This document shows, one piece after another, positions 1 through 7,242 of a stretch of DNA of 56,256 bases. The notes under the pieces are model-generated. The model did no database searches, was not told the origin of the DNA, and saw only the letters and a program-made list of their open reading frames with translations. The position numbers were made by a program, and so were the translations under genes. Every line of letters starts with the position of its first letter. Position 1 is the stretch's first letter. This DNA comes from Lentisphaerales bacterium (GTDB lineage: Bacteria > Verrucomicrobiota > Lentisphaeria > Lentisphaerales > Lentisphaeraceae), in the NCBI GenBank assembly GCA_022446985.1, contig JAKVBD010000033.1, positions 1 through 56,256 of the forward strand, read 5' to 3'.

Positions 1-26
1 CGCAAGTAAATCAACTGAAGGCCAAG

Positions 27-71
27 AGATATTTCATATAAATAGCGAAGCGGCTTTATGCTGAAATATCT
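27..71. repeat. Inverted repeat near left edge
   Basis: The arms AGATATTTCA (27-36) and TGAAATATCT (62-71) are perfect 10-base inverted repeats around a 25-base loop, and the loop itself starts and ends with partly complementary A/T bases. It lies downstream of the minus-strand small secreted protein. It has no T-run on either side, so it is a poor intrinsic terminator. It may be an RNA hairpin or a protein site. Confidence 0.4.
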
Positions 72-107
72 ATTGAACGAGGGCGATAGGATATAACTTT
101 ACCCCCG

Positions 108-425
108 CTAAACACGAAAGTGCCTTAATTTGACTATGCCTTTTTCTGGAAGCACATAATCGTCTTTAACATCTTTGCCTTCGATGAAGTCATTAATAAA
201 TTTCTTGATGCGCTCTACATCTTTTGTTTGCTTACGCCTTACATAAAGTCTGTAGGCATCTTCGAGTACTCTCAGATAAGAACTTTCAGCCTTTTCGAGA
301 GCTAGCCTGTACTGAGCATGTGCTTTTTGAATTCTGGCTTCAGTAAATTTATCTGCATAAGTACTGGAACAGATTAAAAGTAAAAGGAGAAAGAAATAGT
401 TCATTATGGCCCTTGGTATCTTCAT
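108..425 (-). CDS. Small secreted helical protein, unknown function
   Basis: I do not recognise a family. The protein starts with a signal peptide whose hydrophobic core is a run of six leucines and an isoleucine (FFLLLLLIC), probably cut after SSTYA. The rest is one charged, probably coiled-coil helical region (ADKFTEARIQKAH onward), rich in Lys, Arg and Glu, ending in a short basic tail. The product is therefore likely exported to the periplasm. Two starts are possible. The ATG at 425 has no clear ribosome-binding site. The internal ATG at 404 (residue 8, MNYFF) is preceded by AAGGGCCATA and gives a tidier signal peptide, so I favour 404. It stands alone, divergent from ftsA. Confidence 0.55.
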   Translation of the reverse strand: MKIPRAIMNYFFLLLLLICSSTYADKFTEARIQKAHAQYRLALEKAESSYLRVLEDAYRLYVRRKQTKDVERIKKFINDFIEGKDVKDDYVLPEKGIVKLRHFRV

Positions 426-463
426 TTTTATTCAAACGTGCCCAAAATAAATCTAACTTTAAA

Positions 464-504
464 ATAATCAATTGAGAGAGAATAAAGGATCTTTTTTTGA
501 TTAT
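464..504. repeat. Inverted repeat upstream of ftsA
   Basis: ATAATCAA (464-471) and TTGATTAT (497-504) form a perfect 8-base inverted repeat separated by 25 bases in the divergent intergenic region before ftsA. It could be an operator or chance in AT-rich DNA. A weak candidate -35 (TTGACC, 524-529) follows, but I see no good -10 at the right distance. Confidence 0.25.
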
Positions 505-618
505 CTAAAAATAAGTTTAAAAATTGACCTCGCTTACGGCAGGACATTAGATCTAAGTGGATCTATCTTAATTCAATCCCATAATATTAACCGCTAAAGT
601 TTGTAGATTTAAGAGTAA

Positions 619-1863
619 ATGTCTCGTAAACGAAACGAAATAATTTCTGCTGTAGAAATAGGCACAAAAAGCGTCAAAGTCCTCATCGCAGAGATTCTTA
701 AAGAGAACCAACTGAACATTATTGGTTATGGGGATGCCTCTTCACATAAAGTTGAAAAAGGTGAAATCAGTAATCCGAAAATTGTCTTTGAGCAACTGGG
801 CTTAGCTGTTGATAAAGCAGAAAAAATGGCCGGCTTTCCTATGGAAAACATATGTTTGGCTTTGACAGGAGATCATATCCAGACAATGAACAGACAGGGT
901 AATTCACCAATTTCGGGAAAAGCTGTGACAGAAGATGACGTTGTTATGGTCACAAGACTAGGCCGCACAACTTCAATTCCTGCAGACTCAGAGCTTATTC
1001 ATACATTAGAGCGCTTTTTCTTAATTGATGATAATCGCAAAGTACAAAACCCTGTTGGCATGGTTGCCAGTCGTTTAACGGTTGATATTCACATAATCTA
1101 TGGCCGTAGAAATAACATCATGACCAGTCAGAAACTGGTAGAAGATTATTTTAGTCAAAATCTATATGCGCACATGTTCAGTGGTTTATGTGCAGCTTAC
1201 GGTGTGATGAATGAAGATGATCATCAAAAAGGGGCCTTAAGTATAGATATCGGTGCCGGAACGACAGAGTACACTTTATACCATGGCAAAACACCGCAGC
1301 ACTCTGGGGTGATTACAGTAGGCACGAATCAGATTTGTAATGATTTATCATTAGGTTTAAAGCTGGAATACAATCGTTGTCAGCAGCTTTTAGTAAAGTA
1401 TGGAACTGCTTTAGGTCAAAGTGATGGTAGAGCCAGGATTATTGAAATTCCTGGTCTGGCAGGACAAAAAGATCGTAAAATTCCACGTAGTACCTTTGAA
1501 CAGATTATAGAATTGCGCTTGAGAGAGCTTTTGGAATTAATTTATTCCGACTTGGAACGTTATGATGTTTTGAACCTCATCGGTAATGGCATTGTCTTGA
1601 GTGGTGGTGGCAGTAAGCTTCCGAATATAAAAGACTTAGTGAAGCAAGTTTTTAACGCACCGGTCAGACAGGGGAAACTTGCAGATATAAATGGTGAAGA
1701 TGATATAGTCAATAATTCCACATTTGCTGTTTGCGGCGGAGCTCTCAAAATAGGCCAGATGTACTATAAAGTAGACAAAGAGCGCCGTAAAAGTGCTCTT
1801 CAAGAATTTAGGTCAGAAGTCAAAAAAACCTGGCGGAACATCATAACAGCTTTCCGTTGGTAA
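619..1863 (+). CDS. ftsA: Cell division protein FtsA
   Basis: FtsA is the actin-like ATPase that tethers FtsZ filaments to the inner membrane at the division site. At 414 residues it has normal family length. The actin-fold signatures are visible: phosphate-1 loop AVEIGTKSVK (residues 11-20), phosphate-2 loop SIDIGAGTTEY (208-218, with D210) and the adenosine motif GIVLSGGGSKLP (324-335). The SHS2 insertion lies between them. The C-terminus ends in a short amphipathic segment (WRNIITAFRW) that fits the FtsA membrane-targeting helix. The ATG has a weak ribosome site (AAGAG). The stop TAA overlaps the ATG of murD as TAATG, so the two are probably translationally coupled. Neither ftsQ nor ftsZ is visible here, so the usual division cluster is split. 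Confidence 0.93.
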   Translation: MSRKRNEIISAVEIGTKSVKVLIAEILKENQLNIIGYGDASSHKVEKGEISNPKIVFEQLGLAVDKAEKMAGFPMENICLALTGDHIQTMNRQGNSPISGKAVTEDDVVMVTRLGRTTSIPADSELIHTLERFFLIDDNRKVQNPVGMVASRLTVDIHIIYGRRNNIMTSQKLVEDYFSQNLYAHMFSGLCAAYGVMNEDDHQKGALSIDIGAGTTEYTLYHGKTPQHSGVITVGTNQICNDLSLGLKLEYNRCQQLLVKYGTALGQSDGRARIIEIPGLAGQKDRKIPRSTFEQIIELRLRELLELIYSDLERYDVLNLIGNGIVLSGGGSKLPNIKDLVKQVFNAPVRQGKLADINGEDDIVNNSTFAVCGGALKIGQMYYKVDKERRKSALQEFRSEVKKTWRNIITAFRW

Positions 1864-3191
1864 TGAAGAAAATAATTATCGCCGGCTTAGGTGTTAGCGG
1901 TTATGAAGCAGCCCGCTTAGCACTTTTAAAAAAAATCGAAATAGTTGTTTTAGAACTTTACGAAACTGCATCATCAGTATCGCGAGCCAAAGAGCTCGAA
2001 GCATTAGGTGCAAGTGTTTCTTTAGGGCCAATTCCAGAGGGATTAAGGACTAGCTCTTATGATTATGTCGTCATAAGTCCGGGTATTCACCCCCAACAAG
2101 AGTTTGGCGCTCAACTTTATTCGTGGGGCTTACCAGTTATTTCTGAGTTGGAGTTCGCTAGTAAATTTTGTAACGTTCCGCTAATAGGCATTACAGGGAC
2201 AAACGGTAAAACTACAACTGTTGAGCTCATAACTCATTGTTTGAATACTTTAGGAAAGAAAGCTATAGCTGCTGGAAATATTGGCTATGCCTTAAGTCGT
2301 GTAGTCAGGGAAGCCGAGAGTTGGGACTATATAGTTGTCGAAGTAAGTTCCTTTCAGTTAGAGGCAATTGAGGCTATTCAATTTATTTCCGGAGCACTGT
2401 TAAATGTAAGTAGTGATCATATAGATCGTTATACTTCATTTGCAGAATATGCTGCAGTTAAGCTAAAATTGATAAATCATTCAAAATATAAAACAGTTTC
2501 AGTATCGACTGAGAAATATTTTAGCATAGAGCCGGCAGGACTAAAGAAAGTAGATTATTCTGGCCAGAGCAGTGCAGCTTTTACTTTAAAAGAAAGAGAG
2601 CTTCTTAGTACTCCCGAGAGTTCTTTTCTTTATAAGGGGCATCCTCTAAAAGGTTTACACAATGCCGAGAATTTATTGAGTTGCCTTTCGGTACTATCCG
2701 CGATTGGATTTGGTTGTAAAGAGATCTATGAATCCAGCCTTTCTTTTAAGACTGCATCACATCGCTTACAATTCTTCTTGAAGGAGAGGGGGATTATATT
2801 TATAAATGATTCCAAAGCAACGAATCCTGACGCTTTAAGAATGGCGCTTGAAAGTTGTGGGAGCAAAGAGGCTAAAAATATCATTCTTATTGCGGGAGGC
2901 AGAGATAAAAAAATGGATTTTAAAGTTGTCAATTCGGCACTTTGTTCCTATGTTAAAAAGTTATATATATATGGAGAATGTCGCCAAACATTGAAAGAGG
3001 CTTGGCAGACAGAAATTGCTTGTGAAATTTATGAAGATTTTACAAGTTCTGTTAAAGCCGCTCTTAGCATAGTAGAAGAAGGTGACATTCTATTACTTTC
3101 GCCAGGTTGTTCGAGTTTAGACTCATTTAAAAACTATGGAGAAAGAGGAAATAAATTTATGGAATTAGTTCAGGAGTGGACCAAAAGATGA
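1863..3191 (+). CDS. murD: UDP-N-acetylmuramoyl-L-alanine--D-glutamate ligase MurD
   Basis: MurD adds D-glutamate to UDP-MurNAc-L-alanine in the cytoplasm, the second amino-acid step of the peptidoglycan stem peptide. The N-terminal Rossmann-like domain begins KKIIIAGLGVSG. The Mur ligase ATP loop GITGTNGKTTT lies at about residues 109-119, and the central and C-terminal Mur ligase domains follow (for example FINDSKATNPDAL and LLSPGCSSLDSF, both typical of MurD). I take the ATG at 1863, which overlaps the ftsA stop. A TTG two codons upstream is in frame but less likely. The gene ends with TGA overlapping the next ATG (ATGA, 3188-3191). It is 442 residues, the usual length, and belongs to the same transcription unit as ftsA. 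Confidence 0.95.
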   Translation: MKKIIIAGLGVSGYEAARLALLKKIEIVVLELYETASSVSRAKELEALGASVSLGPIPEGLRTSSYDYVVISPGIHPQQEFGAQLYSWGLPVISELEFASKFCNVPLIGITGTNGKTTTVELITHCLNTLGKKAIAAGNIGYALSRVVREAESWDYIVVEVSSFQLEAIEAIQFISGALLNVSSDHIDRYTSFAEYAAVKLKLINHSKYKTVSVSTEKYFSIEPAGLKKVDYSGQSSAAFTLKERELLSTPESSFLYKGHPLKGLHNAENLLSCLSVLSAIGFGCKEIYESSLSFKTASHRLQFFLKERGIIFINDSKATNPDALRMALESCGSKEAKNIILIAGGRDKKMDFKVVNSALCSYVKKLYIYGECRQTLKEAWQTEIACEIYEDFTSSVKAALSIVEEGDILLLSPGCSSLDSFKNYGERGNKFMELVQEWTKR

Positions 3192-4471
3192 ACGAGAAAT
3201 TTGTTAGAGCAGGACTAGCTACAGCGTCGGCAGCCGGTTTTCTCCTATTGGGCAGTTGTAGCTCTCAAGCCCCAAGAGATGATATTTTTAATAGTCGTGG
3301 TGGTTACATGCCGCCACCAACACGCTCAACTGGCGTCGCTGTTCCAGCTGCACCAGCGACGAGCCAGCCAAATGCCGTTCAAGGTAGCGATTACATCATA
3401 ACAGATGCTCCAAGTGGTCCCGGTACTGGCGTTGTTTCAGAGGATCCAGTACCAGTTTTAAATGATCCGCCAATTCAAACGTACAAATCTACTCCTGAAG
3501 TCAGCGCTATGACTTACACAGTGAAGAGAAACGATTCACTTTGGAAGGTCGCAAATAATCATGGCGTTACAGTTGAAGAATTAGCGCGTGTTAATAGCAT
3601 TCCTAAAACTTCAGGTTTGAAAATTGGCCAGAAGTTATCTTTGCCAGTTGGCGCTCGCTATAACCCGGCAGCAGCTAAACCTTCCAAGAGATCATCTGGT
3701 AGTGCAGCCAGTGGCAGTAGTTCCAAATATACTGTGAAGAAAGGCGATAGTCTTTCTGTGATAGCCTGGCGCTACAAGACTAATGTTGCGGCTATAAAAT
3801 CAGCCAATGGTTTAAAGAGCAATAGCATTCGCATTGGCCAGAAGCTTGTTATTCCTGGTGGCAATAGTCCAAGAGCTTATAATAAAAGTACTGGTGGACC
3901 TTCGCTTCCAAAGGTTTCTGGTAATGTTTATACAATCAAAAAAGGCGACAGTCTTTCTGTAATTGCCCAGAGATATGGCACTTCTGTAAAATCTCTTAAA
4001 GCTGCAAACGGTTTGAAGAGCAACAACATCATCGTTGGTAAGAAACTGGTTATTCCATCTGATGCAAAGAATAAAGTCGGTCAGCCAACTAAGAAGCAAA
4101 CTTTTATCAAAGATACTTTAACTCAAAAGAAGCCTAAGAAGAAGCCAGAATCTGCACAAGATCCGGTAGTAGATCCAGCACCGGCTGTGAGCGTAGACTC
4201 TGCTCCTATAGAAAATACAGAGTCTCCGAATGTAGCTGAAAAAGTGATTACTGAGGAAGCTCCAGAAGCTCCAGAAGCTCCAGAGGCACCAGCAGATCCA
4301 CTGGCAAATATGAAGCTAATGGATGTTCTCGTTGTTGAGAGTGACACTCTTGAAAGTCTTTCAAGTGACTTTAACACAACGAAGGAACTTATCCTTAAGG
4401 CAAATGAAAATGTCAAAGGAAATGAAGATCTGAAGCCTGGTATGGTTATCAAAGTACCTAGAGCTCAGTAA
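3188..4471 (+). CDS. Lipoprotein with four LysM domains
   Basis: This is a predicted lipoprotein that binds peptidoglycan. The N-terminus is a signal peptide ending in a lipobox (LLLGSC, Cys at residue 24 counting from the ATG at 3188). A Pro/Ala-rich linker follows. LysM repeats lie at about residues 109-153, 181-223 and 247-290, each with the YTVKKGDSL-type opening and an IGQKLVIP-type end. A fourth, more divergent LysM is at the C-terminus (DTLESLSSDFN to IKVP). An acidic Pro/Ala spacer with an EAP repeat separates LysM3 from LysM4. No M23 peptidase or amidase domain is present, unlike NlpD. The ATGA overlap with murD places it in the ftsA-murD unit, suggesting a role in division-site cell wall. 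A GTG start at 3176 is possible but lies inside murD. Confidence 0.85.
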   Translation: MNEKFVRAGLATASAAGFLLLGSCSSQAPRDDIFNSRGGYMPPPTRSTGVAVPAAPATSQPNAVQGSDYIITDAPSGPGTGVVSEDPVPVLNDPPIQTYKSTPEVSAMTYTVKRNDSLWKVANNHGVTVEELARVNSIPKTSGLKIGQKLSLPVGARYNPAAAKPSKRSSGSAASGSSSKYTVKKGDSLSVIAWRYKTNVAAIKSANGLKSNSIRIGQKLVIPGGNSPRAYNKSTGGPSLPKVSGNVYTIKKGDSLSVIAQRYGTSVKSLKAANGLKSNNIIVGKKLVIPSDAKNKVGQPTKKQTFIKDTLTQKKPKKKPESAQDPVVDPAPAVSVDSAPIENTESPNVAEKVITEEAPEAPEAPEAPADPLANMKLMDVLVVESDTLESLSSDFNTTKELILKANENVKGNEDLKPGMVIKVPRAQ

Positions 4472-4490
4472 ACCTTTTCTTGTAAATTTT

Positions 4491-4519
4491 AAAGCTGTCC
4501 CAACTGAGGCGGCTTTTTT
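4491..4519 (+). terminator. Rho-independent terminator after the LysM gene
   Basis: AAAGCTGTC (4491-4499) pairs with GGCGGCTTT (4508-4516) as a nine-pair stem with two G-U pairs and an eight-base loop, followed directly by a T-run. It closes the ftsA-murD-LysM unit and touches the 3' end of the convergent gluQ gene. Confidence 0.7.
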
Positions 4520-5363
4520 ATTTTGGGGGGATTAGTTGAAAGTATTTGTTAATTTCACCAGAACTGATGAGTTCACGAAGACTTAAAGCTTTATTTCGCT
4601 TAGCCAATCTCTCGCCATTTTCATCTAGTATTAAATCACAGTGGTAGAATTCAGGGATATCCCATCCTAAAGCACGGTATATGAGGATTTGCCTTGCGGT
4701 GGATAAAAGCAGATCTTTACCGCGAACAACTTCGGTTATTTGCATCGCATGGTCATCCGCGACGACTGCTAGTTCATAAGAGGGAAAGCCATCCTTGCGC
4801 CAAATAAGGAAGTCCCCAAAATCTATACCTGCTGTATAGCATTGTTTTCCGAAGTGATTATCTACAAAAGAAATAATTTCTCTATCTGGCACCTTAAAGC
4901 GCCAGTTTGTCTTTCCAGGTTCAGAGAAATCATTGAGATTTATGTTATTAGGGCGCAGCTCATTTGGGAAGATAGCTTCGGAGTCGTCATTATGTGGAGC
5001 AGTTAAAGCTTCTTGGACATCCTTACGGGATTTATCACAGGGATAAATTAGGCCAGTCTCCTTTAAACTTTGCCAGATCTCAAGAAACCACTCGAGCTTT
5101 TGGCTTTGATTATATGGCGCAAATGCACCGCCGATATCAGGCCCTTCATCCCAACTTAAGCCACAAGCTCTAAGATCATCAATACATGCCTGTATGAATT
5201 CAGGTTTGCAACGGTGAGGATCAAGGTCTTCATTTCTAAAGAGAATTGTGCCATTGGCTGCTTTCGCTCTTTTAAAAGCAATGGAAAAGGTGGTGGCGTG
5301 GCCAAGATGAAGAAAGCCGGTAGGAGTCGGCGCTATACGTCCTCTATACTTGGCCTTAGACAT
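4518..5363 (-). CDS. gluQ: Glutamyl-Q tRNA(Asp) synthetase
   Basis: This is a short glutamyl-tRNA synthetase paralogue that lacks the anticodon-binding domain. The family (YadB/GluQRS) glutamylates queuosine at position 34 of tRNA(Asp). The 281-residue length matches GluQRS, against about 470 for GltX. The class I signature is PTPTGFLHLGH (residues 12-22), and the KMSKS-like loop reads RLAKRNKAL. FRNEDLDPHR matches the conserved FRIEDLDPPR stretch of the family. The zinc site of E. coli GluQRS uses several cysteines after LIYPC, but here only that one Cys remains (IYPCDKSRKD), so zinc is probably not bound. It starts three bases after the upstream gene on the same strand, so the two are probably co-transcribed. 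Confidence 0.9.
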   Translation of the reverse strand: MSKAKYRGRIAPTPTGFLHLGHATTFSIAFKRAKAANGTILFRNEDLDPHRCKPEFIQACIDDLRACGLSWDEGPDIGGAFAPYNQSQKLEWFLEIWQSLKETGLIYPCDKSRKDVQEALTAPHNDDSEAIFPNELRPNNINLNDFSEPGKTNWRFKVPDREIISFVDNHFGKQCYTAGIDFGDFLIWRKDGFPSYELAVVADDHAMQITEVVRGKDLLLSTARQILIYRALGWDIPEFYHCDLILDENGERLAKRNKALSLRELISSGEINKYFQLIPPK

Positions 5364-5366
5364 GCC

Positions 5367-5966
5367 TTAAAATGTCATGAATTCGGAGCGGCGTTTACGG
5401 GGTGTAAAGTCGATCTTTCCATCGTTGACTTGTTGCTTGAACTGGGCGAGTTTACCGGTGATTTCAAGCCAGACAGGAAGTTTGGTTAGTGACTCAGTAA
5501 GGTCTTCTTGAGTAATACTGTGTACTTTTAAATTAGCGACTAAATCATTTAATGCTTTGGCATTTTCTTCACTGAGCTCAATCGGAAAGGCTTTGCCTTT
5601 GTGAATGACCCAGCTACGAACATCTTTCTTTTGGCGCTTTAGAACCTTTTTTACAGGTTGTAGTAACGCCGCGTTATCATAAAAGACCCCGCGTGGGTAA
5701 ATGCAATAACCAGCGACATCATAAGGAGGTCTGACATCTAATCCTGCTGATGCTTGATATTTTTCAGGCTTTTCGAAAAAGATGAGAATATGCTCAAGAT
5801 TGGCAACTGGTTTTTCCTGCCAGGTAAATTGTACAAAAGAACCTTTGAAAGAAAGATCCTGAGTATGGTAAACCGGCTTTTGCTTAAGTGTCAGATAAGC
5901 AGTTATCAGAGGAATTAGGCAGCCAAATGCGAGGATGCCGATCGCGAATTTTAGACCTTTAGTCAT
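5367..5966 (-). CDS. Membrane-anchored protein of unknown function
   Basis: I do not recognise a family. This 199-residue protein has one N-terminal hydrophobic segment (about residues 8-25, FAIGILAFGCLIPLITAYL) that serves as a signal anchor or uncleaved signal peptide. A mixed alpha/beta region follows, and the C-terminus is basic and helical (ending PRKRRSEFMTF). The soluble part would lie in the periplasm. It sits between the terminator of the respiratory operon and gluQ, with a three-base gap to gluQ, so it is the first gene of that small unit. A role in respiration is possible from position but not supported by any motif. Confidence 0.6.
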   Translation of the reverse strand: MTKGLKFAIGILAFGCLIPLITAYLTLKQKPVYHTQDLSFKGSFVQFTWQEKPVANLEHILIFFEKPEKYQASAGLDVRPPYDVAGYCIYPRGVFYDNAALLQPVKKVLKRQKKDVRSWVIHKGKAFPIELSEENAKALNDLVANLKVHSITQEDLTESLTKLPVWLEITGKLAQFKQQVNDGKIDFTPRKRRSEFMTF

Positions 5967-5971
5967 AGTAA

Positions 5972-5996
5972 TAAAAAAGGGAGCCTAACGACTCCC
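5972..5996 (-). terminator. Terminator of the ActABCDEF-cox operon
   Basis: Read on the minus strand, GGGAGTC pairs with GGCTCCC around a GTTA loop and is followed directly by six T residues (5973-5978 as A on the plus strand). It lies just after the stop of the last oxidase gene. Confidence 0.75.
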
Positions 5997-6011
5997 TACG
6001 TAAACTAGTTT

Positions 6012-6533
6012 TTAATGCTTATGGCCATTTGGGCCGTGGTCGTGACCATCGTGATCATGAACACTGATTTTGTATCCGTGGTCATCGTATCCAGGCCATG
6101 CTGGAACCCAGTAAGGTTTTGGTGGCTTACCAGTGATAGTTTTGAACTCTTCCGGCATGTACTCATGTACTGCAGGAGTAGGAGTTGTGTCACGAGTCAG
6201 TGTATCTGCCAATGTAAATATAAAGAACAGAGACAGGAAAAATAGACCACTGATGAAGGTAAGCCTGTTAAGTGGTTTGTCATACTTCAAGTGCATGAAG
6301 AAGAGACAAACTAGAGCAGCTTTAATAGATGCAATTATCATTGCAATGATAATAGCTATCGTTGGAGTGATCATCATGTTTGTATAATGATAAATCTGCT
6401 CAGGCATAAATTTAGCTGTCCAAACTGTAATGACAGTAAGGATGATCAAACCAAAACCGACGCCGAAGTACATGCTTAGAGGCATGACGTGCGGGTGGTG
6501 GTTACTTGGATTGTGGTGATCGTGTGCACTCAT
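6012..6533 (-). CDS. Cytochrome c oxidase subunit IV (caa3 type), His-rich
   Basis: This is the small membrane subunit of the haem-copper oxidase encoded upstream. Three hydrophobic segments are visible: about residues 22-42 (YFGVGFGLIILTVITVW), 54-78 (with IIIAMIIASIKAALVCLFFMH) and 88-108 (FISGLFFLSLFFIFTLAD). The central MHLKYDK stretch is typical of prokaryotic subunit IV. Both ends are unusually rich in histidine: HDHHNPSNHHPH at the start and HDHDGHDHGPNGHKH at the end. The extended tail beyond the third helix (about 60 residues) is longer than in many relatives and might bind copper or zinc. It is the last gene of the operon, 12 bases after subunit III. Confidence 0.85.
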   Translation of the reverse strand: MSAHDHHNPSNHHPHVMPLSMYFGVGFGLIILTVITVWTAKFMPEQIYHYTNMMITPTIAIIIAMIIASIKAALVCLFFMHLKYDKPLNRLTFISGLFFLSLFFIFTLADTLTRDTTPTPAVHEYMPEEFKTITGKPPKPYWVPAWPGYDDHGYKISVHDHDGHDHGPNGHKH

Positions 6534-6545
6534 AAAAATCTTTCC

Positions 6546-7226
6546 TTATTTAGTCAGGTATAGTAACGGGAATAGGAAAATCCAGATTAGGTCAACTAAG
6601 TGCCAGTAAAGACCGACCATTTCTACTGGCGTATAGTACGCGCTGTAGAACTCGCCTTTTGCAGCTCTAAGAGTAACCCAGATAATTCCTGCCATACCGA
6701 AGATAACGTGAAGGACGTGAAGCCCGGTCATCATGTAGTAAATACTGAAGTAAATAAACTCATTCGAGAGGTGTTTACCTGCAAAAAGGTAATTGTCACC
6801 ACCAGGGAAGATACCCATTTGGAACTTTTGTTCATACTCAAAGTATTTTACGACGAGGAAAACTCCACCAAGAACAACAGTTGCTAAAAGTAGGCTTACA
6901 GTTCCTCTTTTATCATTTAACTGTGCCTGACGAATAGCTAGTGCCATCGTCACTGAACTTGCGATTAGAACACCTGTATTGATAGCACCTTTCTGCCAAG
7001 CCAGGTGCTCTGCACCGGCTTCCCATGTTTCTGGGTGCCAGGTACGGAAAACTACGTAAGCTACGAACAATCCACCGAAAAGTAGGATTTCCGTTAGAAG
7101 GAAAAGCCACATGCCCATTTTGCATGAGTCAAATTCCTGATCTGCATCGATAAAGTGGTGTGAAACATTGCGTTCTAAGAACTGAGACTTATCGACGTCT
7201 ACTTGTGCTGTACTATGACTACTCAT
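6546..7226 (-). CDS. coxC: Cytochrome c oxidase subunit III
   Basis: Subunit III is an integral membrane subunit that stabilises the catalytic subunit of haem-copper oxidases. This 226-residue protein has about five transmembrane helices, which is the bacterial short form. Family signatures include KMGMWLFLLTEILLFGGLF (residues about 36-54) and the C-terminal YWHLVDLIWIFLFPLLYL. The central helix contains GLHVLHVIFGM, and the conserved histidines of that segment are present. It lies 16 bases downstream of the subunit I stop and 12 bases upstream of subunit IV, inside the respiratory operon. Confidence 0.93.
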   Translation of the reverse strand: MSSHSTAQVDVDKSQFLERNVSHHFIDADQEFDSCKMGMWLFLLTEILLFGGLFVAYVVFRTWHPETWEAGAEHLAWQKGAINTGVLIASSVTMALAIRQAQLNDKRGTVSLLLATVVLGGVFLVVKYFEYEQKFQMGIFPGGDNYLFAGKHLSNEFIYFSIYYMMTGLHVLHVIFGMAGIIWVTLRAAKGEFYSAYYTPVEMVGLYWHLVDLIWIFLFPLLYLTK

Positions 7227-7242
7227 TTAAAAACCTATTATC

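Noticed and set aside
1..64. End of a coding gene entering from the left edge
   Set aside because: Frames 2 and 3 are open only for about 20 and 12 codons and show no recognisable tail, so nothing can be called.
4258..4295. Tandem GCTCCAGAA repeat as a possible DNA repeat element
   Set aside because: It encodes the EAP repeats of the LysM lipoprotein linker and is explained by protein sequence.
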